From: Terebella lapidaria
Taxonomy: Eukaryota; Annelida; Polychaeta; Terebellida; Terebellidae
Length of the DNA: 64,000 bases
Assembly (NCBI GenBank): GCA_949152475.1
Contig: OX424555.1
Coordinates: forward strand, 16,944,868 to 17,008,867
Direction: 5' to 3'
Below the pieces are notes generated by a model, which worked only from the letters and a program-made list of their open reading frames with translations, was not told the origin of the DNA and searched no databases. Below are positions 54,001-64,000 of the stretch, in pieces (positions within the stretch are counted from its first letter, which is position 1; each line of letters opens with the position of its first letter). The translations under genes were made by a program, and so were the position numbers.

Positions 54001-54159
54001 TTAATTGGACTTTTGAAAAACGAATAATGTGGTCACGAACGTAACCCCTGCTCGCTATATTCAGTAGAGGCTGATCGTTTCAGTGCAATTTTAACAAGAA
54101 CGCTACAGGCACGAATCGTTAGTGATCAAGACAGTTACGAAGCACAACTCACCTGCCAT
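51037..54159 (-). CDS. SnoaL-like/DUF4440 (NTF2-fold) protein, paralog 5 (4 exons)
   Basis: Exons 54153-54159, 53494-53637, 53197-53341, 51037-51112; 123 aa. Exon 3 is 145 nt because three codons are missing in frame at the loop that reads LGSDGKPATVYR elsewhere (here MENPGTAYK). The donor is ACAA|GTCAGA instead of ACAG|GTCAGA, still GT. Intron 3 (2084 bp) holds a Penelope-like RT fragment and satellite pieces. The shortened loop lies just before the last strand, so it may alter the pocket; that is inference. Confidence 0.8.
51269..51805 (+). CDS. C-terminal piece of a Penelope-like reverse transcriptase
   Basis: 179 codons open from 51269 to the TAA at 51803-51805, in the intron of, and antisense to, paralog 5. 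It contains the RT catalytic motif FRYIDDVLSLNNPKFGD, then YLDLRLEIDNDSNLS, NFPFLSSNIPMSPAYGVFV, SQLIRYSRASCKYEDF and KKFYGRHHDLVDKY. This C-terminal block is one I associate with a widespread animal retroelement RT, probably Penelope-like; the clade is uncertain. The N-terminal RT motifs are missing, so it is a 5'-truncated dead copy. Confidence 0.65.
   Translation, partial: LLQHLQRGGSKKLTCNFNYTFRYIDDVLSLNNPKFGDYLDVIYPKELEIKDTTDSANFSNYLDLRLEIDNDSNLSTRLYDQRDDFNFSIVNFPFLSSNIPMSPAYGVFVSQLIRYSRASCKYEDFNYRSAQLVSKLLRQGYVIPRLIAAFKKFYGRHHDLVDKYSKSMSAMQLDLFSC
51806..52045 (+). mobile_element. 3' flank of the Penelope-like fragment
   Basis: Non-coding tail directly after the RT stop. It is the same sequence found alone at 34162-34419 and, reversed, at 25595-25835, which ties those pieces to this retroelement. 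Confidence 0.7.
52495..53010. repeat. Inverted satellite unit and dispersed repeat in intron 3 of paralog 5
   Basis: 52495-52640 is one reversed unit of the 134-bp satellite (GAGATATTAGCCATTTTGT, CAAGGTCGTGAGAATATTCA). 52650-53010 matches the GGCCGCCTTTTCAGAAAAAT/CGACGACGAAGAACGATGGA repeat of 62300-63890. Confidence 0.7.
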
Positions 54160-54232
54160 TATGGATATCCAGTCCGAGCGCTAGTTTCTCAGGACTCGTA
54201 ATAGACTGTTTATCGTATTGACGCACTCAACA

Positions 54233-54244
54233 GCTATATATACA
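54233..54244 (-). promoter_or_regulatory. TATA box of SnoaL-like paralog 5
   Basis: TATATATA 74 bp upstream of the ATG. Confidence 0.55.
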
Positions 54245-54689
54245 CAACTTTTCTATACAGTCCAACTATATAGAGATGCTCGGGGCAAATGCCGTAGAAA
54301 TATCAATTTAATTAAGCGTTCACACGTAGTCCGATTACAAACAAATAATGTGCACTATGTGTCATGTTTCAAGTTATCGGTTTGTTTATCAAAACATATT
54401 TTCACAGATGGCTTGTACAGCTTCACAAGTATATTATTGGAAATGAGGGATTTATTTCATAAACAGCAATGTTCGCACTCTGACCTGGAACTCGAAACTG
54501 TCCTTGATAAAAATTTATATCACAGTGAAACAGTTCAATGTGACCCATAAACATGTTAACCCAGAATACGATTGTACCAATTCTGTATAACTAGACAACA
54601 ATGTGTCAGCTATGAAGTGGGTTAATCTTGAAACCTAATAACTGACAAAGTTCAAATGAACTAGTGCAAAAAAAATTATCATTACCAAG

Positions 54690-54960
54690 ACCATTCTTTA
54701 ATATGCCTATCACCATCAAGTACATGTAGATCAATTTCAGTCCGAAATAGTAGTCTACAAAGGAAACGAAAACAGCAGAAAAGTTTTCGAATTTTAAAAA
54801 GAAATATGATTCGGTTAATGGCCCCACGATGAACTTCAAAATAAGCTCATTAGTGTCGTAGAATATCTATCACAAATCTACCTAATATCGATTAGTTTAA
54901 TAAACTATCAAAATGGTAATGCAAATAATTACACATATTTACCCTCGATTCATGTTATCG
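54690..54960. repeat. Diverged piece of spacer block R
   Basis: CCTATCACCATCAAGTACATG, AGTAGTCTACAAAGGAAACG and TTTTCGAATTTTAAAAAG match block R but more weakly than the copies at 22-43 kb. Confidence 0.6.
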
Positions 54961-55324
54961 AAACTTTTGACAAGTGTTTCACACCATTTATCATATAACT
55001 TTGGTACGTGACTACGTAACTTTGTTACTTGAGGGTGCCACGTTTCCTCAGCACAATTTCCAGTGTATTTAGAAATCTTTCAAATGTTTATACTGGTAAC
55101 AATGCTACCGCCACACAGACAACGCTCGCGAGAAGGGGCAGGGAAGAGATTCCTGCGAGGCCTGTGTCGACGTCTTTGAACAGACATTGTGAACAGAGAC
55201 AAATGTTGGTTCATTGACAATTTGACAGTCAGTTATGACCGTCAGTTATGAACATTCCAGAATTTTTTGTCCCTATGACTTTGTGACCCATGTATGTCGT
55301 ATATATCTTCTTCATTTGGAGGAG

Positions 55325-55730
55325 TAAGGGTGATGTATGTTTGTTTACTGAGTGGTGGTGATGTGTGTTTGTTTACTGAGTGGTGGTGATGTGTTTGTTT
55401 ACTGAGTGGTGGTGATGTGTGTTTGTTTACTGAGTGGTGGTGATGTGTGTTTCTTTTGCCGAGTGATGGTGTTTATTTTGGTTACCGATGGTGACGTACA
55501 TGTAAGTTTCTTGTGTTGAGTGATGATGATGTATGTTGTTTGATGAGTGATGGTGATGTATGTTTATTCTCTGAGTGATGGTGATGTATTTTTATTTTGC
55601 TGAATTATCGTTATGTATGTTTCTTTTGCTGGGTCATGGTGAGGTATGTTTTATCTTTATTTGCTTGGCGATGGTGATATATGTATTTTATTATTTGCCG
55701 GGTGATGGTGATAAATATATATATGTTTTT
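55325..55730 (+). repeat. 28-bp minisatellite
   Basis: Unit TGAGTGGTGGTGATGTGTGT plus TTGTTTAC, clean in four units near 55355-55450, then decaying through TGATGGTGATGTATGTTT versions to 55730. There are no spacers between units. Confidence 0.85.
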
Positions 55731-56109
55731 TATTTTCTTAGTTATGCTTTATTAAGTTTACAAGTATTGGTACATATTTCACCTACATCAGTGGTCTTAG
55801 ACCCATTCTTGTAATAAATACCTTTTGTGGAATTTAAATCTTTACTAAATGTATTGTTTTTCACATCACATACCTTTGTTGATTATATTAATATGGTACG
55901 GAAAAATGACTGTTTATTGAACATAAAGAGTGTGACCTCGCTCCTACTAGGTCAATTTTATTCCGAAGTCAAGGTAACCATAGTATAATACATCAGTAGT
56001 CATCAGTATAACATATTGCAGAGGATAAAATATCATTGACCGGTCGTTTCAGTTTTCAACAAAACGCTGCCTATAAATGAGTACATGCACAAAACACGGG
56101 GCGAACGCC

Positions 56110-57528
56110 TTAGTTCGGGATCTCATTGAATATGTCCCTCCGAATGTACCACTGTCCCTCCACCTTCGTCCAGATCAGACAATCCCTGTAAACGTAAACG
56201 TGCATCCATTTACATACATTCAGAAAACTTAACGTTTTTGGCATTATCGCATACGTAGCGTATGTAAAAAATATCTCAATAGGGCATAAATTCCAAACCT
56301 ATAAAAGGTAGTGGGTTTCCCGCCCATCCCCAGAACGGCTGTTTGGAAGTTCGTGTAGGCGTTTGTCTCGTTCATCAGCTCAAAGTACATGAGTTTTTGG
56401 ACAACCAAGACAGCGAGCTCATCCTTTGCTTTCTCAAAGAAAGCTTTGAGCGCTGCAATCAGTCAGCGTATATCGGAACAGTTATATATACTCCAGTACC
56501 GAAACTAAACAAACTATTAACAATTTACAAGTACGCTAATATTTATACAATATATATATAATAGTACAATATTTTATAGCTAAACACACATTCAGATACT
56601 GTTGAACTGATAATAGTCTAACACCAATAGGCGTATTAGTTTATTGCTATACCATACAATTCGTGAATTTTGCACTTGCACTGACCTTCCCTGCCCTTGA
56701 CATCCGGGGCATTAGGTGGCATGAGCACTGTGTCCTCTGTGTAAATATCAGCGGCCCCCTCGAAGTCTCCCTGCTTGAACGCCGCGTACATAGCTTCATT
56801 ACGGGCTTCTATCTCTTTTTGAGCTGCCTCTACAAATATATATATAAACCAGGGTAGATGAAGCAGTGTTTATACATGATCACAAAACGACTGTCTGAAT
56901 AAATGTATATCGAATGTGCGAATAAATTCCAATGGAATATTCGTGAATAAGGCGTCGCCGGGGATTAACCCAATTATCGCCCATTTCTAACAACGCCAAT
57001 AACTGCTGGAATAACATGTCTTGTGTCGAATAACTTCAGCGAAAGTACAAAGCAGGTATACTTGTGTCAAAATTCATTAGAATAACAGGCCGTCTGCCGG
57101 CAACTTTGCTAGAGCAAGGCTTAATTCGAAGTGCCGTTTTTTTTTCAGTGCCTCTTCGAAGCTTGGATATGTTGTGGAACTGGGCAATTTTTATCTTTTA
57201 CAACAGTTTTTGTATATCTTCATCGTGTATGGATACTATAATACACTAGACATCGTTTATATACTTAAAATCACCATATTGAATGCACCCCCATGTTAAA
57301 AGATAGGGAGGCGTCAGGTGCTTATCCCCAGTCCGAATAAATTCATTGGAATTTGTCATCGATCAGTACTTCCGCTTTCCAGCCCTATTGGCGGTAATAG
57401 GTTGATACAAACACTCATGTAGATCTATTTTCATCGTTAATATTCTATGTATTTGTTAATAAAGCTTTGATTTGTGAAATTAACGATAATAAAAATACAC
57501 AATTGCGAGTTTGAAGATGACCTGCCAT
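56110..57528 (-). CDS. SnoaL-like/DUF4440 (NTF2-fold) protein, paralog 6, diverged type (4 exons)
   Basis: Exons 57522-57528, 56686-56829, 56299-56452, 56110-56185; 126 aa, same exon lengths and phases as paralogs 1-4. Sequence is clearly different: EAAQKEIEARNEAMYAAFKQ, GDFEGAADIYTEDTVLMPPN, LVVQKLMYFELMNETNAYTN, then WTKVEGQWYIRRDIFNEIPN. The RDIFN ending is closer to the usual DUF4440 C-terminus than the RCIYH of copies 1 and 3. Intron 3 is only 113 bp. I see no TATA box at the -75 position used by copies 1-5, so regulation probably differs. Confidence 0.82.
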
Positions 57529-58845
57529 CATGAATATCCAGTCCCGAGCGTCTCTGACACGACCTCCAGATTCAGTGCCGTACCAGTGAGTGACCCAGTT
57601 TTGTGGCGACTCGCCGTACTGAGGTCGAATGCTACACCGCTGGCCGGACGTTATTGAATATGTTGTTGTGGTGAATAATTTATCATTGATTTGAAACTTA
57701 GTTACGCGGAGTACACTTGCATACGAAAATAAACAATTATCGGAGATGGCTGATAGCATATGTACAGTTAAACGTGTTTCTGAAAATCAATTCAACCAAT
57801 TACCCATTCGGTAAAACGAACAGATTAACTCGTTCTCGATTTCTTTCCGAGAGTGTATTTTCGTTCCCACAGTTTTCTAGTACGCAGCTATGTTTTGGAA
57901 TTAAATCCCTGTACTCTCAGTAGTAACTGGTACATGGTGACCTTGTATTGACTTGTTTTCTTTTATGGGTGGCCCGAATGGTATGCGAACCATTTATATG
58001 GAAATAGCTATGTGTCAAAGTTAAGTGGCACTGGGAAAATATTTGTTCCAAATGAACAATCCTGGTGATTTCAGAAAAATGATTAAATGAGTTGGATAAA
58101 TAAAACACGTAACGGTACTGGAAACGGGGTTCCCTTCGTTTTGTGCGCATTGCATCAAAGGACCGAGAATGACGGTAATATCAATAACGGTTCACAACAA
58201 AAACTCACTGAGTATACGGCATACATATATTGGACAAAACTTAGAATAAGAAGTGTGATGTCCTGTCCGGTATACATCAATACTCCGTTCTTGGTTCCGT
58301 CCACAGCTTATTTAGAACACGCTAAATATGACTAGCTTAAATAAGTTTGTTCGAATAAGTCAGCAGCATGTCTTAACACCTTCAAGGGCAGATAGATGTA
58401 CATCCTGTGTTCTATAGAATTGTTTCCGCATTTTCTAGTGTGTTTCATGAAATGCGTAAACATACTATGATGTAATCTAATGTCATATTGCTTCTTCCGA
58501 ACAACTCATTTCAAGCATCAAAGGGCCATAGCACCACCTCAAACCTCTTTTGAATAATGCCGTTTTGAAACATGACAAAACACAGAGACCCAGGAATAAA
58601 GACTCATAGTTATAACCGTTGTCGTATCTGGACGTATTTGACATCTGAAATCTCGAGAAAAAACAAAACGCACAAAGATGTAACTATATAATTGTATTCC
58701 AAAGACAATATTATCAAGGCAAAACCTATCAGTATCTATCAGTGCAAAACATTGCACAGGAAAAATATCATTCATTATATTTGTCTATTGTTCTACAAAT
58801 TGCCACCTACAGAGGAGTACATGCACAATACACGAATCTAATGCT

Positions 58846-61766
58846 TTAGAACGGCATCTCGTTGTATATGTCCCTCCGAATGTACCACTGTCCCTCAACC
58901 TTCGTCCAGATCAGACAATCCCTGTAAACGTTAAAGTTGGAATCAATTTTAAAATCAGCCAAATTTAACATTCTTAGTTGTCACGCAAAGTTGAAAGTAC
59001 ATCTCCAGATAGTCGGGAATATATAGGAAATATGCACAGTTCGACAACAGATACTTTGCCGGTAATCGTGCATGAAAACAGTGAATAGAGAATGATCGGC
59101 CTGCCTACATTGCCGGTTGCCACAGTATCTACACAAATACCAATGACGTCATGAAACTGTGTGTAGATTTCGCACGCAAGGCGGGCCGCTTTGAGGAAAA
59201 TTTTGGTGCGAGATTGATTGGCCCGAATTTGAATCTTGATTTGGCAACTCAATTTAGGCACGTAATACACCTTTTTAGACCCAAATTTGTACGATTTCTC
59301 ATTCTAAGACGAAATAAAAGTACCGCAGAATGAATAAGTTTTGTAACGTCTAAAAGTGATCATAGCTTTAATATATGAGTTAACCCCATGTGTCATCGGA
59401 GGCGGACAGTGTGTGAAATATATCTGTTCTGCTGTTGAATATTCGCATGGGTATTACACGTGGGGCAGGAAATCCTCATTATTCCCGAAATGCATGATTC
59501 TACTTCCTCAAGGACATATATGGTGGTTCGGGAAGTTCCTCAAAATTTCTCAATTTTGCCTAACACTAAACATAGGGATTAGTGTACACGGGCTTGGTTT
59601 TGATCGCTCAATATATTTTGCATTGGTATCCAACGTGTATTACTTTCATAGTAGAGTGGCTCATACAGTTATATTCGGAAAACCCGTCTTCGTGAGTATA
59701 GGTTCACAATTTTACATGTGATGCCATACGCACAAGATTATACACGTGTAAGCTGTGTTACCACACAAGTGATACAAAACCTGAAGAGGGTTGTCGGTTT
59801 GTCGTCCTCCCCCATTACAGCTGATTGGAAGTTTGTATAGGCGTTTGTCTCGTTCATCAGCTCAAAGTGCAGGAGTTTTTTGACAACCAGGGCACCGAGC
59901 ATGTCCCTCGCTTTCTCAAAGAAAGCGTTGATAGCTGAAATCATTGAACAAGTTGTGCAGCGATTGTTTAAATTTGTCATGTCAAAACCAGACAGATTGT
60001 TGATAACATATATTCCAAACTAGACAAAAAATAATCCAAGAGTAGATGTGATATTGGAGAAATGTATGGGTTGGGCCATTTATGATATCGTATACCCGGT
60101 ATGCTCATTATACATGTTTATTACGCTCATCTCCCTTTAAAATATGTGCATTTTGGGCATATTTTCACGGCCTCGGGCGAATCATTAACACAAAAATGAT
60201 TTAAACTATTTCCATAAACGTTTTTCATTAGTGTTTTTATTTGTGCGATTTGTTCTCAAAATGGCGGCTGTTTTCAACGAAAATTACGCAATTTTAGACT
60301 CCGACAGCCAGTTTCTCAAAATCTGTTCAATAACTTTTTTGATAAATAATATATTATACTAACCTTATGTAACCCTTTGATGTTTATAAGTTTCATCGCT
60401 CTCGAATTGTCGGTTTGGATGTGGAAGCTTTTTCAATGTTTTTTGGACTGTTCAAAATTTGTTTTGCCAGAATTCACATTACTATTCGTTTCGACCCATT
60501 TCTACTCCCTCCCCCCTCCCCAAATAATGATAGTAAAAAAAACACACCCCCCCCCCCCCCAAAAAAAAATAATCCAAGTATTTTCGTTCGGATATCAGAA
60601 ATATTTTGAAGATAAACTTTGAAACTACGAAATTAATTATGAATCCTAAATTTGAGGCGCCATGCCAAATACTTAATGCATACATATACATCCATAACAA
60701 TGAGTTTAGACACATGTGCATTATTTTCATGTCTGTTTTTAGGTTATCGTATAGGTCTGACAACCTATTGCCGTGGCGTTTGCGTTTCTAAAATTTTGCA
60801 CACAAATGCTTAAAAGTATTTCAATAAGGAGGTATTTTTTAGTGTGTTTAGTTTCGAAGTATTGTCAAAATCCACAATGGCCGAATCCACTGTGGACGTA
60901 TAGGAAATGATATATGCTGAAAATTGTTATGACCTTGAATTAGACATTTGAGCTCATTTTCAATGTCAGAGCACAAAATGGCTAATTATCTACGCTTATT
61001 ATCTACGTCACAGCTTGAGAATCAATTGTGGACGTACAGGAAATTTGGCCTCCGACTTCGTTCTCAAGGTCAGTGCACAAAATGGCTAATATCTCGCTTA
61101 TTTTCCACTTTACAGCTTAGGAATCAGTTGGGCACATATAAGAATGATATATACTGAATATTCCCATGACCCTGAGTTTGACCTTCGACCTCATTTTCAA
61201 GGTCAGGGCCCGGACTGGCTAGTTTCTCGCTTATTATCGACTTTACAGCTTAAGAATCAAGTGTGAACATATAGGAAATTATATAATAATATGCTGAATA
61301 TTCTCATGACCTTGAACTTGACCTTATTCTCGAGGTCAACGCACAAAATGACTAATATCTTGCTTATTATCGACTCTACAGTGTGGAAATAGATTGTATA
61401 TAAAACTGATATAAGCTGAATATTCTCATGACCTTGAACTTGACCGTTGACCTTATTTTCAAAATAATAAAAACACATCACCAAAGACGGAATATAGGCT
61501 TGCGTTCAACATTAGAAAGTTTTGTCACAACTGCAGGAACAATTAGATAATGTTGGACATTTGTTAGTATATGTAGTTTATCGCCGTCCCATTTCATATA
61601 AATATGCGAACTTTGCACTGACCTGCCCTGCCTTGGATATCAGGGCCCTTGGGCGGCATGAACACTGCTTCCTCTGAGTAAATACCGGCGGCCCCTTCGA
61701 AGTCTCCCTGCTTGAACGCCGCGTATATGGCTTCATTACGGGCCTCTATCTCTTTCTGAGCTGCCT
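58846..61766 (-). CDS. SnoaL-like/DUF4440 (NTF2-fold) protein, paralog 7, first exon not found
   Basis: Exons 61623-61766, 59781-59934, 58846-58921, all with GT-AG ends and intact frame. Reads EAAQKEIEARNEAIYAAFKQ, GIYSEEAVFMPPKGPDIQGR, FFEKARDMLGALVVKKLLHF, MGEDDKPTTLF, WTKVEGQWYIRRDIYNEMPF. It pairs with paralog 6. Introns 2 (1688 bp) and 3 (859 bp) contain satellite units and the dispersed element of 58935-59375. No ATGGCAG|GT exon is visible up to 64000; it may lie beyond the window or be lost. A weak alternative ATGATTGCCG|GTAAGC at 62725-62734 has the right phase but sits in repeat DNA. Confidence 0.75.
58935..59375 (-). mobile_element. Dispersed element, about 440 bp, copy 2, in intron 3 of paralog 7
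   Basis: Inverse of 49785-50225. It begins 14 bp from the exon 4 acceptor region, so it forms nearly half of this intron. Confidence 0.7.
59450..59640 (+). repeat. Old, diverged copy of the Penelope-like 3' tail
   Basis: ACACGTGGGGCAGGAAATCCTCA, then CCTCAAGGACATATATGGTGG in the same order as GTGGGGCAGGAAATGCTCAC and CCTAATGGCCATTTTTGGGGG at 51835-51900. Confidence 0.4.
60230..60860. repeat. Dispersed repeat pieces and a C/A homopolymer stretch in intron 2 of paralog 7
   Basis: CAAAATGGCGGCTGTTTTC and TCTCAAAATCTGTTCAATAAC (60259-60330), plus a GGAGGTATTTTTTAGT piece near 60830. These resemble 15420-15545. A run of C then A lies at about 60547-60570. Confidence 0.6.
60880..61470. repeat. 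134-bp satellite, second array (about 4 units), in intron 2 of paralog 7
   Basis: CAAAATGGCTAAT recurs at 60973 and 61078 and in decayed form later, with TGACCTTGAA and CTCAAGGTCA phrases as in the main array at 15680-17400. Confidence 0.8.
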
Positions 61767-61869
61767 CTACAAAGTGATTTTTAAAAAATTGACATAGAAA
61801 ACAGCGGATGCACATGATTGTCCGACATATACAACAACACAGTGCGAGTGTGAACATTCAACACAGTGA

Positions 61870-64000
61870 ATATTGTCGTGTTTAAGTTTTATTTTTTGGA
61901 GTGGGGTGGGGGGAGCTGAGGGGGGGGGGGGTTAAAAAATTAGCCCAAAGGCTAAGATAGGTTACCGGACAATTTTGGTTTTAGGCAATGAAGGTCACAT
62001 TTGACCTTGAGATTTACCAATCAAGGTAATCTCTGTGATCTACAATGTCACCATTAGGTATGCTGCATATACTTTATATTTATTCATAATACAAACATAT
62101 TAGCTCTATCAACAAGTTAGATGCCAATTTACACATGTCAAGTCAGGCAAGATTTTGAGATTTGGCCTTCAATGTCATTTAAGGTAAATTTCAAAGTCAC
62201 CAGAAGATGTGCCATAGATACATGTACATGACTCCTCGAAGCTTATACACAATCCTAACCTGTATGTGCAAGTGTTTAAGCCTCAGTGGCTAATTTACAC
62301 ATTTCACCAAAATGTCCAAAATTTTTTTCAAAGGGTGAAAAATTCTCTTCCCCTGGAAATGGCCCAAAATGGATAGTAATGCGATTTGGGGCTCCCCGAC
62401 TCGTCAAAAATCAAAATGGCCGCCACACGAAGACCGGCGATTCAAGGGCAACAAAACTTATACACGTCAGAAAGGTATACAAGAGGAATCCTTTTCAACA
62501 AAAGTCTCAAAACTGATCAGTCAGTTCTTGAGAAAATGGCCTCCAAATTTCAAAATTGAGGGTTTTTCGACGAAAACGGCCGCCATTTTGAGAAAAATTC
62601 AAAAATAAAAAAAACTAAACGATACTCCTTCTTGAATTATTTTAAAATATCTTTTGCCAAATTTTCAGGAAGATTGGACCGTACATTTTAAAGATAAACA
62701 TAGCACCAAGGTGTTGTAGCTTACCGGCAATCATGAGAAATGCAGAGTATTGATTTTCCAACATATAAATTGTTACACTGGTCCTAAACACTGGTCTTTG
62801 GACAAAGAAAAAATTCATCGTTTTTTTTTGACAAAAAAGTTTGTTTCGACCTTCCAAGCTCATTGCAGATCAAATTCAAGGTCACCATTCGAACAGCAAT
62901 ATATTATTTCCCATTTGAATGTGCCACTACTTAGGCTCTATTTTGAAGTGTTTTATGAGTTTACTCTGCACAGCTCCAAAAGTCCAAAACTTTTTTCAAT
63001 CTCCAAAAAATTTTTTTTTCCTGGAAATGGCTTAAAACGAATAGTGACTTGATTTGGGACAAAAACATTTTCTTTTGCCGACCCGTCAAAAAGGCAAAAT
63101 TACCGCCCCCACGCAGACCGTCATTTCAAAGCCAACAAAACTTATACACATCACAAAGGTACATGAGGAGAATCTCATATATGATTTTGAAAAAAAAACT
63201 GTCTGAATACATTTGGAAAAAATGGCCACAAAAGGAAAAATTCATTGTTTTTTTTTCGACAAAAAAGGTCGTTTGGACCTTCCAAGTTCATTGAAGGTCA
63301 AATTTAAGGTCACCACTCAAACAGCAATATATGATTTCCCATTTGAATGTGCCAATACTCAGGCTCTATCTTGAAGTGTTCTATGAGTTTACTCTGCAAA
63401 GCTCCCATTATGAAGGAAAAATTGGGTGAAATTTTCTAAATTTTTCAATGGCCAAAAAATATTTTTTTTTTTGCTGGAAATGGCTCAAAACGAATGGTGA
63501 CTTGATTTGGGACAAAAAAAAATTTTCACCGACCCGTCAAAAAATCAAAATGGCCGCCACACGCAGACCGGCGATTCAAGGGCAACGAAACCTATACACA
63601 TCCTAGAGGTACACGAGGGGAATGTTTTAAAACAAAAATCTCAAAACTGATCAGACAGTTTTTGAGAAAATGACCACCAAAGTCCAAAATTGGCAATTTT
63701 TCGTAAAAAAGGGCCGCCAAATCGGCAAAAACGATTCAATAAAAAAAAACGTCATTAGATACTAGCTCAAGGTATGTTCTGACAAATTTTTGGGGAAATT
63801 CATCATGTCCAAAAAAAGTTACAGACCCGGACGGACGAAGGACGAAAAACCACGACAATAGCTTATCGGCCCAAAGGGTCGGTAAGCTAAAAATGTGGAC
63901 GGACGGACGGACGGCCGTGCGAACGGATGGGCGCTACAGGCGGACCCAATTCCTATCATGACTTTCTCCGTAAGTCCTGAAAAAAATCCTCGTAAAACCG
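61870..64000. repeat. Gene-free region of partly tandem dispersed repeats
   Basis: At least three related units (about 62290-62720, 62880-63290, 63310-63890). Each has AATATATGATTTCCCATTTGAA or a TGGAAATGGC(C/T)CAAAA phrase, CCGCCACACG.AGACCGGCGA, GGGCAACAAAACTTATACAC and TTTTGAGAAAAATGG.C. The last ends in GGACGGACG runs. Frames here are short and without domains. Confidence 0.7.

Noticed and set aside
55325-55730. CRISPR-like array
   Set aside because: Units are directly adjacent with no unique spacers, in animal DNA; it is a minisatellite.
60377-60622. Plus-strand frames through the C/A homopolymer run
   Set aside because: Pro/Lys runs from simple sequence within an intron; no domain.
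62725-62734. Start exon ATGATTGCCG for SnoaL-like paralog 7
   Set aside because: Phase and GT donor fit, but it lies in repeat sequence and does not resemble the ATGGCAG exon of the six other copies. Kept only as a remote option.

Overview
The window is animal nuclear DNA. It has small genes split by GT-AG introns, TATA boxes, AATAAA signals, a Ty3/Gypsy LTR element, non-LTR retroelements, a tRNA-derived SINE, several MITEs and long satellite-like arrays. The repeat style and composition suggest a marine invertebrate. I cannot name the phylum from sequence alone.

Region 1 (1-10036) is one large Ty3/Gypsy-type LTR retrotransposon on the minus strand, rich in CCGG and CTGC, and it runs off the left edge. 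In transcription order it has a 5' LTR of about 1.39 kb (8649-10036, inverted TGTAACG ends, U3 promoter, poly(A) signals), an 18-nt primer binding site matching the 3' end of tRNA-Leu, gag, a protease-RT-RNase H frame in -1, and an integrase in a further -1 frame. Beyond integrase lie two extra genes encoding paired C2H2 zinc fingers. Each has its own TATA/CACGTG/CCAAT promoter with nearly the same spacing. The second of these genes is open to base 1. This multi-promoter layout is the most unusual thing in the window.

Region 2 (10042-18150) has no convincing gene. It holds a 383-bp tandem duplication, a GC-rich TCCGTG-type repeat, a tRNA-derived SINE, about 12 units of a 134-bp satellite full of nuclear-receptor-like motifs, a 24-bp-arm hairpin and a small MITE.

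Region 3 (18150-61800) is a minus-strand tandem array of seven paralogs of one small gene. The spliced product is 123-126 aa and looks like a SnoaL-like/DUF4440 (NTF2-fold) protein. Each complete copy has four coding exons: a 7-nt first exon, then 144, 154 and 76 nt. Six are complete and appear intact; the seventh lacks an identifiable first exon. Copies 1-5 share a TATA box about 75 bp upstream of ATG and an AATAAA about 150 bp past the stop. Copies 6-7 form a more diverged pair.

Between the genes lie repeatedly duplicated spacers. They carry fragments of an unrecognised gene (gene X, best exon 41929-42249), LINE remnants with a nested DNA element, a nearly intact LINE (37806 to about 41480), Penelope-like fragments, and a 1777-bp near-identical tandem duplication. 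Because the spacers are paralogous, several insertions can be compared with an empty site, which resolves their target duplications (TA, 9 bp, TTAA, 11 bp).

Region 4 (61800-64000) is dispersed or tandem repeat sequence with no gene.
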